From the NCBI GenBank assembly GCA_047495785.1, contig JBLDXI010000032.1:2108001-2172000 (forward strand): 64,000 nucleotides of DNA. The letters run 5' to 3'. Positions 12,539 through 24,105 of this stretch are shown piece by piece. Under the pieces are notes generated by a model. That model was not told the origin of the DNA. It searched no databases and saw nothing but the letters and a program-made list of their open reading frames with translations. Position 1 is the first letter of the stretch. The number at the start of each line of letters is the position of its first letter. The DNA comes from Lepidodermella squamata. Taxonomy: Eukaryota; Gastrotricha. The position numbers and the translations under genes were made by a program.

Positions 12539-13987
12539 TTTTTCAGACGAGTTCAGTTCAACCGCTCGTCATGAAAAATAATTTGTATTATATCACTTCA
12601 AGATTCGGCTAGAATTTCTTAAAATATTACTTGCTTTTTTACTGCACACGGCTGGGATGTTGCCTAGGTGCGTGCGTTTGTGTCAATAGGCTCTGTTTGA
12701 CCTCCTTTTCATGTCATAAATGCCCCCTGCGCGCATCTTTTTTACTCATTTCAAATAATTAAACTGCGCACAACCGCAATTATATTATTGTGTTGTAAGT
12801 CAAATGAAAAATACTTCGAAAAATTGTCATTTTTTGAAACAAAAACAAAACAGTCACCTGACAAATGATGTACCGAGCGGCAAAAAAAACGATTTTTGCA
12901 ATTATTTTTCCCACGCGATGATGACGGGCAAACAAACACCATTTTTTTATTTTGAGATAATCCCCCTGTTTTGCCAGCCATTAATCGGCCGACTTTGATC
13001 GATGCATTATATTTGAAGAATAGAAAAAAACATACATGCGTTTTGTGTCTGAAATTTGTTTAAAGGGAATCGGCAATTTTTTTGAAAAAAAATTAAGACT
13101 GCGCATTTTTAAGTGCACCTCGCCAAAAAATCTCTGGGCCGCGACCGCGCACGGCCTATTTCCGCTGAAGTCGCGGATACTTTGAGCACAAAGGACCCTT
13201 TTAATATCGAAAAGCAGACTAGTGGGTTGATTCCCCAGGTGCGGACCGCAGTATTTTTTTCTAGAAATTATTATTTGCCTATATACCGTCTGGTCAAGTA
13301 GCTTATCAATAGGGGAAGCGGTAGCCATCAAAATTATATTCTTCTTCGATTTTCTTTCCGCTCCATTTCAGCCCTACATTATTCAGTATTTGCCACTTGT
13401 CTAGTCGATTGAAAAACATGCGGTATTTATTTAGCAATTTTGGTAGCTATACGAACTCTGTTAAGTAAACAAACATTTAACCTGTGATCCACGTGAAAGA
13501 TTCATCGATAAAAAAAATTATTCGGGCTGATATTTCGAAAACTATCCAGCGCCGTTGTTTTTTCACGATTTAGCTACGCATCGAAAATTCCGCGCGTCAC
13601 TTGTGATCATTGTTTTGCAAGTGCCTGAGACACTGAAAAATGAGAACTGATATTATCGATATAGTATAGCTTTTCCGGGTCCACACGTCTTCGTACGCGT
13701 AAAAATTTTTAAATGCGCCTCGCGTTTCCTCGTGGGGAGTGCGTGCGCGTATGTCTTAATCACTCATCTGCATTTTTTTCTTTTATTCAAGTCCCTCGTC
13801 ACGTTTTTGGCTACTTAATATTCAAAAAAACGACGCGCCAACTTTGCCAATTTTATTCCTAGTTACTCTGTGACCTGAAAAATTCGGAACAAATTTTACT
13901 CTGAATTTGCATATAGATTTTTTAAATTTTCGCAATAATTGCTCGCTCAAGTGGCAGCTATAGATATAAAAAGGCCGCGATCTCAAG
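12539..13987. other. Intergenic region between divergent genes
   Basis: Lies between the divergently transcribed Cys-rich gene (minus) and the synaptotagmin-like gene (plus), so it should hold both promoters. AT-rich; the ORFs seen do not show domains or splice continuity. TATAAAA-like text (gatataaaaagg) at about 13965-13976 is a candidate promoter element 15-25 bp before the plus-strand ATG. Confidence 0.4.
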
Positions 13988-16380
13988 ATGCAGATGCTCA
14001 GTTCACTTACAGCCGTCATGTCGCGAGCGGAGCATAACGATCTGCCGAATTTCGTCCTGCCGCCGACGATTCGCAACTTCAAGTGGCGCGATGACATTTT
14101 CGTCGATCGACAGAAAAAGCGCATGTCGGTGGAAATTCAACGTATAAGTCTGCATGCTCATAATTATAGAAAAAATCCTCCCTAATAAAATTTTATTACT
14201 TACCTACAAATCTAGGTCACACACATTTCGGCTCTCTCGACCCTGAGCTTTATCCTAAAGATTACATACCCGAGTGCGATGAGATCAGCGAGGACTATTT
14301 ACCCGACTCCTGCCGAGGTCGCCTGTGGCTGAAATTTGCCTACGACTCGCATGAAGAATGCCTGGCAGTCGCGTTGGTTAAACTGCGGTTCGTACCGCGT
14401 CGTGACGACGAAACAGCGCCAGATTTGACGTTCAACCTAGCGCTGCTGCCGAATGAAAGGCGCCAGTATCAAAGCCGGGTTTATGAAGCGACGACAGATC
14501 GAGATTTCGCCGACGAGGAGGAATGTTTCGTCTTTCAAGTTCCGAAATCACTTCCACCAAACAGTGAATGGTCGCTGAGGGTTCGTTTGACCGACGTCGC
14601 GCGAAAAGGCCCCCCGATTGGCGCAGCTGTCATTCCATTAGCTCCAATTATTTCGATACTAAATATCGCGAGTGGTGAGTCGAGCGAGTCGGGCAGTGAA
14701 GACTCCTCGCCAACTTCGCCGCAGTCTTGCAACCCGGTTTCAGTGACTGTTAGATGCCTTGACCTGCAGAAAGTTACGGGCGATGACGATAATAAAGTGA
14801 TTACTACAACAAAAGCGGCCTTGGATCACAGCAAAGCAAGTCCACCCAGCACGCCCAATACAAACTACTCATCCTCACCAGCAAGTTCAGCAGTAATTTA
14901 TTTTATTTTATTTAATCTGAATTTTTTAAATTTATTTATTTTACCATTTATTTTAATTTATTTTATTTTTAATTTAATTTGGTTCTACGACTAAACCGCA
15001 GCGTCAATGCAGATAGCGACAACTCCGCACGGACAGCACCGCAAAATGAATTTAAAATTAATTAATTAATAATTTTGGCAACGACAACTCCGCAAAAGTC
15101 AAATTCAATCGAATTCAATATTTTTATTCAATCAATTGAAATAATTGTTATCACGTCAACTCCGCAAATGACCATTTCAGATAACGAAAACTCCGCAAAA
15201 TTAATTATTTAATTATCGAAAAGGAACCATTTCTAACCGTAAACATAATGCTAACTCTGACCACCATCTTACTCTTACTATGAATCGCTGTATATTCATC
15301 CAATCCTAGTAGCCTGGTGCGGAGTCGAAAGATTAATTAAACAAGCAAAAATAAATAATTTGCGGGCTTGTCGTTGTCTGAAATAGTCATTTGCGGAGTT
15401 GACGGGATACAAATTATTTCAATTAATTGAATACAAAATTTAAATTTGAATAAATTAGACGTTTGCGGAGTTGTCGTTGACAGAATAAGTAATTAATTAA
15501 TTTTTAATTAATTTTGCGGAGTTTTCTGTGCGGAGTTGTCGCGACTGGAGTGTCAAGGGCGGCTTAGTCGTAAGGCGTTTAATTTAATTCAACTTTTAAT
15601 TTATTTTATTTATTAAAAAGAATTGACAAGTAATTTTTAATTCGCGATGAAATTTAATTTTTAATTAATTTTTTCAGCGTCTAATGCGAAAACTGATTGG
15701 CCTGAATACCGCCTTACAACAGCAGTTGGTTATTGCCGGTGTTGTTGGTTCGAAAACTGCCCATCAGATGCACACCGGAACGCTTCAGATGTCGTTTTGC
15801 TACAGCTCGGCTGCGAATCGGCTGTCAATCAGCGTTCACGAGTTGACATTTCAATGCCAGCCCGAATCAGACAACGATCAATCGTCGGCGCAGACCGTCG
15901 ACGAAGACCACGCCGGCATGGAGGCCTTTACAAAGATGAGTTTGTTCGAACATGGGACTAAAGAGTTGAAGAGCAAGCGGACAAGGCCAGCTCGAGCTGA
16001 GCGCATGACGATTAAGCCGCAATCGCCGGCGGCGAAAGAAGCCGGTGTTGGGGCGAACAACGAGCATGCGATTCAGTTCATTGAACTTGTTGTCTTCAAA
16101 GACCTGCCACCTGCTGATCACTTGCTGAACAACTGCGGTCTGAGGATTCAAGTCGTCAAAACATCACTGTGTGCTCGAGGTAAAATTTCTTTTTTTTCCT
16201 GAAATTTATTTCGATTTTGTGTTGAATTTTTTAGACAAACCGATTTGCCGCTCGTTCATTGGATCCGCAATATTTTGCCGCGGCAAAGAGTTGACAGTTT
16301 GGGAAGAATTGATTTCAAGCAAACACGGCGAACCTATGGCTATTCCTATTCGTCTCAATCCCGTATTCGATGCAGACTGA
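13988..16380 (+). CDS. Synaptotagmin-like tandem C2-domain protein (SYT15/SYT17-like), 492 aa
   Basis: Exons 13988-14141, 14216-14892, 15678-16179 and 16235-16380 join in frame to 493 codons. The C2A-like domain starts at GRLWLKFAYDSHEECLAVAL (exon 2) and continues with FNLALLPNERRQYQS and CFVFQVP, the family's phospholipid-binding beta-sandwich pattern. A Ser/Asp-rich linker follows, then a C2B-like domain with LQMSFCYSSAANRLSISV and the family tail IGSAIFCRGKELTVWEEL. The five Asp ligands of Ca-binding C2 domains are largely absent, so it is probably Ca-independent, as in vertebrate SYT15. No N-terminal membrane segment is visible. Role in vesicle trafficking is inferred from family. Poly(A) signal at 16629-16634. 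Confidence 0.78.
14981..15576. mobile_element. Foldback element inside intron 2 of the synaptotagmin-like gene
   Basis: The ends TACGACTAAACCGC (from 14986) and its reverse complement (to about 15572) are inverted. Both arms are filled with the word GACAACTCCGCA or its complement, spaced through AT-rich DNA. The left terminus ggttctacgac matches the right terminus of the 31061-35678 MULE. No coding capacity, so a non-autonomous element of a MULE-like group. Flanks are (T)TTAATTTAATT on both sides, too simple to prove a target duplication. Confidence 0.75.
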
Positions 16381-16628
16381 AATGTAATCATAGTGCCAAT
16401 TCAGCTCCAGATCTTCCTTTCCTTTTGCAAATCACTAAAATATCAAATTTGTTCATAAACTGATAATTGTTTCAGCCTTGTTCACTCTCAACAATTTAAT
16501 TATTTTTTTCCATTTTATTTTTTAATGAGTGAGCCATTTCCTTAACCCGTAAAATTAAATTAATTGTTTCACTCTCTGCGCTTGTGTGTCTAATTGATTT
16601 CTAGTCCTTTCGTACGTTGGAATTTTTT

Positions 16629-16634
16629 AATAAA
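16629..16634 (+). terminator. Poly(A) signal AATAAA
   Basis: Canonical hexamer about 250 bp after the stop of the synaptotagmin-like gene and before the next plus-strand gene at 16797. Confidence 0.55.
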
Positions 16635-16744
16635 ATCTAAAAAAAATCAGAAAAATAATCGGCGTGATGAATCATTTATCTATTCCGTTATCTTTATCTC
16701 TGTTAATTTTGGTACTAAAATTGATAAGATTCCTGAAAGATAGC

Positions 16745-16796
16745 ACTATATAAGTTTATCGCATGGCCAGCAGAATATTTTTTTTCAGCGGAAAAA
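16745..16796 (+). promoter_or_regulatory. TATA-like box and splice-acceptor-like leader of the PQQ-type gene
   Basis: CTATATAAG at about 16746 lies some 45 bp before the ATG. A TTTTTTTTCAG tract ends about 9 nt before the ATG. The second motif is what a leader trans-splice site looks like. Either reading is inference from position. Confidence 0.45.
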
Positions 16797-18266
16797 ATGT
16801 TGGCTATTTTAGGGCTAATACTCATTGTTTCTTCCTCCTGCCAAGCTGAATGGACAGCCTTCGGTCGAGATTCGATGCATCAAAGCTTCGCCAATGTTAC
16901 CCTAAACAAAATCACCGAATTTAGACAACTATGGTCATTTTCAGCCGATTCAAATGGGATAACCGGAGTCGCCTCTCAGCCTCTATATTTTGAAGGATTT
17001 ATTTACACGATTACACCCGCAGGATTGTTATACCAAGTTGATGCTTCTACCGGTAACGTCGAGGCTACTTTGGATCTAGCAAATGGCAATTACATTTCTG
17101 ATAATTTCCAATCGATCACAATTGAGCCAGAGTCGAAAAGATTATTCACCTGGTCCCTTCGTCTCAGCCAAGTTAAATCAGTTTACGCAATCGATTTAGC
17201 TGGTAATTTTGCGATAATATGGCAGAAGGACTTCCCTCAACATGGGATAAGCGACTCGACCTATCTTTACGGGCTACTCGCGGCAAAAGATCGAATTTAC
17301 GTGCAGGAACTATTGGACTCAGGGGACAATAAAGTTTCAATAGCCACTCTTAATTCTTCAAATGGCGAGCTGTTGTTTGAAACCAATTCATTTGGCGACA
17401 AATCAATGTGGGTACCAGCTTGGAACCCGGCGGATCCCGAATGGTTCTACGTGACCCAACCAGCTTTTGTTGCTAAATTTAACGCGGTAACTGGCGAGCA
17501 AGACTGGAACATCACATTTCGAGCTGGAGTTGGTTATTTCGTAACAACTGTTGGCTCGATGCCAATATTGCCTGGCAACGACTTGGTGCTCACCTTCGTC
17601 GATTCCCAGGCGAGTAATTCGTTCACTTATGTTGCTGCCTTGAATATTACAACCGGTAAAATCGCTTGGGTATCGGCTAGTTGTGCCCCAGTTGTAACAG
17701 GGGCTGGTTACGGTTACATGGCTGGCCCAGCCGTGGATTTGGCGAGTAATTTAGCTTTTTACACCTGCCAAACAGAAATAATGGCCATCAATATGACAAA
17801 TGGGGCTAAAGTTGGGACTTACAAGGTGAATGACGGCGTCGATCTAATTGGCCAGCCGATCGTCACGCGAGATTACGTTATTTCGATGACAGTTGGTCCT
17901 TATCGGAAGGTTTATTTTTTCAATCGGGAAAGCGGGGCGAGCCAGGAAATTCCGATTAGATGGGTTTATTCGATGGCATATGTTAACCGAACTTTGTACG
18001 TGGTTAGTCATAATTATCAAATGCAGGCTTTTGAAATAATAAGCGAAGATTGGCCTCCAATTGAGACTACAACAGTACCACCTACGACGGCTGAAACCAC
18101 GATAATTACTACGACAAATACTCCGGAATCGACAACTTCGAGTCAAACTATTACTACAACAACGGCTATTTCCAACCTTACTACAACTGCCGGGGCGAAA
18201 TCGTGGCTATTGAACTGCAAAATTTCTGCTTATTTTACGCTAATCCTGATTTTATTCTTGTCATGA
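16797..18266 (+). CDS. Secreted PQQ-like beta-propeller protein, intronless, 489 aa
   Basis: A single uninterrupted frame of 489 codons. A signal peptide (MLAILGLILIVSSSCQA) is followed by WTAFGRDSMHQS, the typical opening of quinoprotein/PQQ-repeat propellers, then repeated blades (for example LYQVDASTGNVEA, VAKFNAVTGEQDW, VAALNITTGKIAW, each with the blade-closing xxxDxxTGxxxW signature). Several N-glycosylation sites (NVT, NIT, NMT, NRT) fit secretion. A Thr-rich stalk (about 420-465) and a hydrophobic tail suggest a GPI anchor. No catalytic assignment is possible; BamB-like scaffold and alcohol dehydrogenase propellers share the fold. The lack of introns among spliced neighbours, and a fold most common in bacteria, hint at transfer or retroposition. 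Poly(A) signal at 18283-18288. Confidence 0.85.
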   Translation: MLAILGLILIVSSSCQAEWTAFGRDSMHQSFANVTLNKITEFRQLWSFSADSNGITGVASQPLYFEGFIYTITPAGLLYQVDASTGNVEATLDLANGNYISDNFQSITIEPESKRLFTWSLRLSQVKSVYAIDLAGNFAIIWQKDFPQHGISDSTYLYGLLAAKDRIYVQELLDSGDNKVSIATLNSSNGELLFETNSFGDKSMWVPAWNPADPEWFYVTQPAFVAKFNAVTGEQDWNITFRAGVGYFVTTVGSMPILPGNDLVLTFVDSQASNSFTYVAALNITTGKIAWVSASCAPVVTGAGYGYMAGPAVDLASNLAFYTCQTEIMAINMTNGAKVGTYKVNDGVDLIGQPIVTRDYVISMTVGPYRKVYFFNRESGASQEIPIRWVYSMAYVNRTLYVVSHNYQMQAFEIISEDWPPIETTTVPPTTAETTIITTTNTPESTTSSQTITTTTAISNLTTTAGAKSWLLNCKISAYFTLILILFLS

Positions 18267-18860
18267 TTAAGGAAGAAAGTCGAATAAAAGGAAATGTTTG
18301 TAAAAAATATTTTGAACGGACACTTTCACATGTCTTGTTTAAAATGTTAACCTTTCATAGTATAGTATAGTAATACCGGAATTGAGATCCTGCTCCTCCC
18401 TGCGGTCGGAGAAGGAGCGCCGGGTGAAACCCATAATTTGAAACTTAAATATTACATACAAGAGTAACCTATTCTTTTATTTAGCTTTAGTCATTGAAAA
18501 TGACCGGATGTGCTCTAAGCTCTTTGCATTAGTTGTCGCTTGCCGCTATATGACGGGAAAACTCCCCGTTGTCGTGGGGCGCGTTCCGTCGTTCCGTACG
18601 TACGTCAAGTATGCGCAGTAATTGGGCACGTCGTTCGCGCACTCTTCAGGAGGATATAGAGGTACTCGTTCCATATAGAGGTACTAAAAAACGGTCCCCG
18701 TCACTGTCAAAGGCCGCCAGGCCGACACAGCTTAATTAGATTGGTAAAGACTGGGTTCCTAATCTTGTAACTCCTAACACTTCTACTGCTAAATCAAGTG
18801 GTTTGAGATATTGAATATTGGATCCGGATTCTGGCTCTGAATTATATTCAAATTGAAGGG
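18267..18860. other. Intergenic, repeat-like
   Basis: No gene. 18355-18430 carries a tatagtaataccgg..cgccgggtgaaaccc sequence related to 29520-29545 (tagtaccgggtttcacccgg) and to 43970-43990, so it is a dispersed element end. Confidence 0.4.
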
Positions 18861-18869
18861 TAGACTAAA

Positions 18870-20155
18870 CGGATAAACCAAATCTGTCGCCCAGAATTAA
18901 ATAAGTGCGCCCCTTTTCAAACGTCGCCCCAATATTAAATAAGTGCGCACCCATAGTAAATAACGTCGCCCCTGTTGCGTAATCGCCGCCCACAAAATCC
19001 AAATGTGCGCCTCAAGTGCGCGCCTTAAAATAAAACAGCGGTCAATGCGTGAATGCTGGTTTTCTCGGCTTGAATGCTAGATCACCTTTTTTACCAAATA
19101 TGCGAATAGTTTAATGGAAGCGGAAGATAGCGGCCCGTCGTCGACGCATCTTTCAGTTCAGATTACTTGAAATTAGTCCTAAGGCTGAAATGGTATTTTC
19201 TGATGAGAAATCTTACAACCGATCGTTAGGGCTAAGGGCTAATGGCTAACTGCATTTTTAAGACCAGGGAATTGAGACCCGTCAAGCTGTCTCCGCCCTA
19301 TAGATATATCTCCACCTTCATAGTCACTATAGAAGACAGCGGCTGACGAATAATTATGATACACCTCGTTTCAAATGAAATTTGAAAATAAGACGGGGCC
19401 AAAATCGCTTGACGTTTCTCAGTTATTCTGGGTGATAGCTCGTCCTATAGCATACGTATAGATAATAGAAAATACTATCGCATATTGCTGATTTCTTGAA
19501 AAAAAAATCCTAGGATAAGTTGTAAGCTGTTGATTTGTTGTTGTAGCTGTAGGTAGCGCGTTTATGGCGACCCAGTTTAATGACCGGACACGGTCCGGCT
19601 CTTCACGCAGCTAGTAGCTAAACCGGCGTGTAAACACTCGAATGCAGATAATCTCTTGATCCCTCGGCTGTACAACACGGCGAACTGTCTCAGTCGCCGC
19701 GCGGGGTGCGTGTCGAGGTGCGCAGCGGGTGCGTATGTGTGCGCGTGTTGTATGAAGATTGGGTGGAATGGGTGGATTGCGCGTGATTGGAGCAATAAAT
19801 GCTCCGATTTGTCAGTGAGATCAACGTCAATATTATGATAATTGATCTATGTAGGATCTTGGCTTTCCGCGACATATAAGCACCTAAGTTAAAGTAAAGC
19901 AGTCAAAATATGGTCAACGTATCCTTATCCCGTCCTGAAAACCATTCGAAAAAAAATCGGCGACTCAAGCTTTAAATGGGGCGACATTATTTATTTTAAG
20001 GCGGCGTATTTTAAAATGCGCGCGGCTTAGCGTGTAACAGCGCGGCGTTGCGTGAACGTGGGCGCGGATTACGCAACCAGCGCGCACTTGTTTATTTATG
20101 GGCGCAAAACTGGGGCGCACTTATTTAATTTTGGGCGACAGATTTGTACTCACCC
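18870..20155. mobile_element. Non-autonomous MULE-like element, 1.29 kb, with 9-bp target duplication
   Basis: The end AAATCTGTCGCCCAGAATT (left) recurs inverted at the right end before 20155. The arms (to about 19030 and from about 19985) are studded with GTCGC words alternating with AAATAAGTGCGC. The flanks are tagactaaa at 18861-18869 and again at 20156-20164, a 9-bp duplication of the length MULEs make. The interior holds segments of the 39.3-43.2 kb MULE in reverse orientation (see 19133-19800). No transposase, so it is mobilised in trans if at all. Confidence 0.85.
19133..19800 (-). mobile_element. Deletion derivative of the second MULE
   Basis: 19133-19185 matches the reverse complement of 43168-43222. 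19480-19690 matches the reverse complement of 42930-43150. 19695-19800 matches the reverse complement of 39298-39400. The whole transposase interior is missing, with the join at a CGCGCGGG stretch. The segment 19186-19479 is not in the full element. Confidence 0.75.
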
Positions 20156-20205
20156 TAGACTAAATTACTAAAAATTATACTAAATTACAACCAAATCGAT
20201 GAAGC

Positions 20206-21273
20206 AAAGCTCTTGTCAGGGGAATGTCAAGACTTGGCCAGGCACTACTCTAGGCTACTTTATTGAGAATGAATCGAACCAAAGTCCTTGCCGGACGGCC
20301 ACCCACTACTCTACTACGGAATCTTGCTGCTAAGTCTCGCTCAGTTCGAATTCGTCTACAATGCCAACGCTATGCTGATATGGTATCGCCCTGGTGTGGT
20401 GTTGCGACATCGACTTCAACGATGATTTCTTGGGTCAATGTCTTTGGCGTTCAGCTCGTCACCACTGAAGTTCGTATCCAAGATCCAGCTCTTACGCTCA
20501 AGGTGTCGCCCTGGCTTGCGCGCTCGATCTGCTGACTAGGCAGACTGGTTATGACTGGTTATGGCTACGCATCTCCTTGTTCACGGTCAAGCGTTGATTG
20601 GGGCAGCCTCGCTGATGTTTGACTTCAACGCCCGCAATTCGCTGGATGGCTTGTCTCGGCGCGATTCTGCGACTGCTTGGCCACTGTCTTCGCTCCATGG
20701 CGTTGTCGAGATGCCTGGCTGGTGTCATGGCAGCGATTCGGTGATTTCGAACTCTGTCTTTTCTTGTCTCTGCATTTTCATGGTCTCCTGCCTCATTGGC
20801 TTCGCGGTTCTCGAGTTCGGTTCGGTTTTCAAGAAAGATTGCTTTAGTCAAGAATTTTCAAGAAACTGTACATCTTTCGACTTCAACTTGCCATCTTCAC
20901 TTGACTAGAGCTCGCAATTCAGCCCGATTCGTGGTTCCAAGGCATTGCCGTTTCGTGGGATAGCGGTCGCATCGCAATTTTTTCGGACTGGATAGCGCGT
21001 TTCGCGATTGTTCGTGGCTAGCAAGCGGCTGGGGGAGGTGCTTGAGGAGGGCAAAGTGTAACAATGTGCCGGGTGGCAGCTGGCATCTACGCAATGACTA
21101 AGAACAATATTGTGATTCTCATGTGATAGCTAATTAGGAAGTGATCGCGTGTTCGACTTAGATTTGTATCGCTAATATTTAAGGCCTTGAATTCCAACGA
21201 TCAATGTTCGATTCATTCACAATAAAGTACGGAGTAGTGCCTGGCCAAGTCTTGACATTTCCCTGACAGCTCT
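20206..21273. mobile_element. Non-autonomous inverted-repeat transposon, about 1.07 kb
   Basis: The left arm (20206-20280) contains gtcaagacttggccaggca and the right arm contains its exact reverse complement near 21235-21255. Arms are about 70 bp and also share tactttattg.gaatgaatcgaac. The interior has several 65-115 codon frames but no recognisable protein. Confidence 0.8.
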
Positions 21274-22877
21274 ACTCAGAACATGTATCACTTATAAATT
21301 CTCTTGGGCTTTTATAGCCATCAGGACGCTGACTTGAATAGTAAATATAATGATAGGCGACATAATAATATTGCTGGCACGAGCCCTGGCTAACAATAGA
21401 AAATAGTGTTTAGTATAATATAGAGTGTCCAGAATTGGGGCAAGGAACATAGCGATCTTCTAATAGATATCCAGTCATAATTCTGGATTAAGAAACTATG
21501 ACCTCAACGTAGCCCTAAACCTGCGTGAATGGGGCCAGTTGATTCAACCTCTTTTTATTGAAACATTTATAAAACCCTATTGGAAATGTGCATCGGTTGC
21601 GTAGTCTATATGATACTGTCCGTCCGTAGATCTTTCCATCTGAACAATGTCTCTTTTACGCGGAATAAAATAATATCTTCTACCGTCGGAAACTATCGGA
21701 ATAAAAATAATATCTCTTTTCATGCGAAATTACTTATTTTCCACTCTATTCTTCCACTACTTTTCCACTCTTCAAAATATCTTTTTCCTCGAATAATGTC
21801 TTTCCGATGACGGAACAATCAACAATGAACGATAGCCCATCACTGCCAAATCGTCAGCTTTGATAACTCTAAGCTTCAGGTCAATCCAATAGGACCAATC
21901 GAACCAATAGGAATAGTATGACCTATGCCGCAGTTTTTCCCCGCCCGTGCTTCGCATGCTTGGCTGTAACACACAACTACCTCTTCGAATGGACCTGCCT
22001 TCTTCGCCGAACGGTTGCTCAACAGGCCCAGTTGCCTCTGCCTGTTCGATGTCTTATACTCGAAAGCTCCTACCAGTCTTCAGCGAAGACCGGAATAGGG
22101 GCTTGGGACATCGTTCCAACCGCTGGAGGAACAGAATGAGGCCGCGGATCGATGACGATAAATCTTAGCTCGTGGGCCAACCCATAGAGCTAGTTATGAG
22201 GCCCTACCCCTGACTGGGCCTCTGTACATATTATATGTGCGAATAGTCGAAAAACTGTACATGAAATTATACGAACATCCACTCCGATATTTGCACCACT
22301 TGTTAAGCTGATGAGCTTTCAGCAATAAATATGGGCTGGCACTAAACTTTCCCAATTCTTTGCGATATCGGCTTTTACCGATACTTTTCCTTAACATTTT
22401 AGCCGTTGCCTTAGGTTATGCAGAAAAAGCATAATTGTTTCAAGCCTGTTGACATATTATGAATCTGGAAAATCATTGATTTATAAAATCGACACTTTGA
22501 ATTGATATCGGCTAAATTATAACCGAGTTATCCTATCTGAGTTATCTGAGTTATCGTAAGCTGACCGCAAAATACGCGTAAAATATAGATTCGTCGTTTA
22601 GGCATTAAAGAATAAGTCGAAGTTCTAATAGTGAAGACGTCAAAATCCATATTTTTGGAAAATCTAATGCAGGAGTCTCTAACTTAGCTCTGGAACCCCA
22701 AAATTACATGAAAAAGTGACGCAGATATCTAGGCAAAATAAGGGTGTTCTCTTGGAAAAATTTCTGGGAAATACCATTCCACCTAGAGTTTGACTGTAAT
22801 GTTACCTCACTGTTTTGAATAGAACGGGCGTGGCTTGGTATATGGCTAAAAATTGAACTAATTTAAACTTAAAACCA
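21274..22877. other. Intergenic, no gene recognised
   Basis: AT-rich sequence with short frames only. No domain, splice-consistent exon set or clear repeat seen. Confidence 0.35.
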
Positions 22878-24105
22878 GCTCTATGTGTAGCCTCTACGTA
22901 GCACATTTTCCGGCCCGTTGGTGTTTCCTTCGCGCACGTATGCTCCTATTGGTTTTTGGCTTATTGCGCAACGATGCAAGATAATTATAGCCTCCCCGCG
23001 CGCGCGCCCTGACCGGCCTGAGGGCCCGTGCGCTAAGTCTAAGACAAGATTGCTGCATGCTTTCCAAAGAAAAATAAAAAGCCCATCTTTGAAAGGATGT
23101 TTGGTATTGTTAATACGACAACAGAATTGACTGCATCGTGGCGGCCTACACGCGGCCTACAGTATTTGATTACTTTTCTGTTCGTATCCAAAAACACCGG
23201 CCATAAGCCATAATAAATTAAAAAGTTGATTCAAGAGAAAGGATGCGATGGATTTTTTTCGAAGAACACGCTTTTTTATGAAAAATATGTACAAAATAAA
23301 AAAATAAACTATAAATAGATGTTTTAGGCGCGCTATTTTTGGCTATTTCAGGGTGGTGTTGAACATTTCAGGGAAAAATTATGTTCAAATCTATGTAAAC
23401 AGTAAACAACTTGAAATAACGAAAATGAGACGTGGCAAGCAATTTCGGCCCTATCTCTGTCTTCGCAGTCGTTTCAAAAGTCATTCGCATAATCATTATT
23501 CCCACATACCCATAGGTAAATTTTGCCATGGAGAAACACATGTTTCTCTATGGTAAGATATTTCTCCATGGAAAACGATTAAGGCGGATTTTTTATTTTT
23601 TAGTTTTCATGCCAATTTCATAGGGGTATGACCCTTTCAAACATCAAAAAGTGGCTCAGGATTGTGGGCATGTGGGAATAGGATTGCCCTATGGCTACCC
23701 TATGGAGAAATATAATTTCCCCCCTATCTGGAACCCTGAGCTCGTTTGGCGCAGCCAAACGAATCGAATATATTTCTCCATGGCTAGCCATAGAGTATTC
23801 CCTTATTACGCAACACCCAATTTTCAGATGACAGTGAAAATATAGATAGGGCCGAAATCGCATGCCACGTCTCAAATACGAAAATTTCGCCTTTTATTCC
23901 ACGCACCACGCATATCCGAACCCTAGCGCGCCGTTATTCTCCTGAATTTCGGACTTTTCCTAGACTTTTCGCACGAAGGAAGGCTGCAATTATTTGTTGC
24001 GCAATAAATGCGAGCGAGGCGTATTTACGCGTAAAACGAGCCAACCAATAGGAGCGCGCGCGCGGAGGAAGCACCAGCGGGCCGGAAAATGTGCCTCTAC
24101 ATAGC
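22878..24105. mobile_element. Inverted-repeat element, 1.2 kb, containing a nested foldback
   Basis: Arms of about 75 bp. The left arm around 22900-22955 has GCACATTTTCCGGCCCG and CTCCTATTGGTT in the same order as the reverse complement of 24035-24105. No transposase. A second pair of arms lies inside (23419-23883). Confidence 0.75.
23419..23883. repeat. Nested foldback, arms about 45 bp
   Basis: GAAAATGAGACGTGGCAAGC with TTTCGGCCCTATCT at 23420-23460 is inverted at 23840-23880 (gatagggccgaaat..gccacgtctca). The interior is rich in ccatggagaaa/tttctccatgg mini-palindromes, so the fold continues inward. Confidence 0.7.

Noticed and set aside
13088-13331. 116-codon minus ORF between divergent genes
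   Set aside because: No domain, low-complexity start and no splice continuity.
20263-21094. Several 65-115 codon ORFs on both strands
   Set aside because: All lie inside an inverted-repeat element; they overlap each other and show no domain or splice support.
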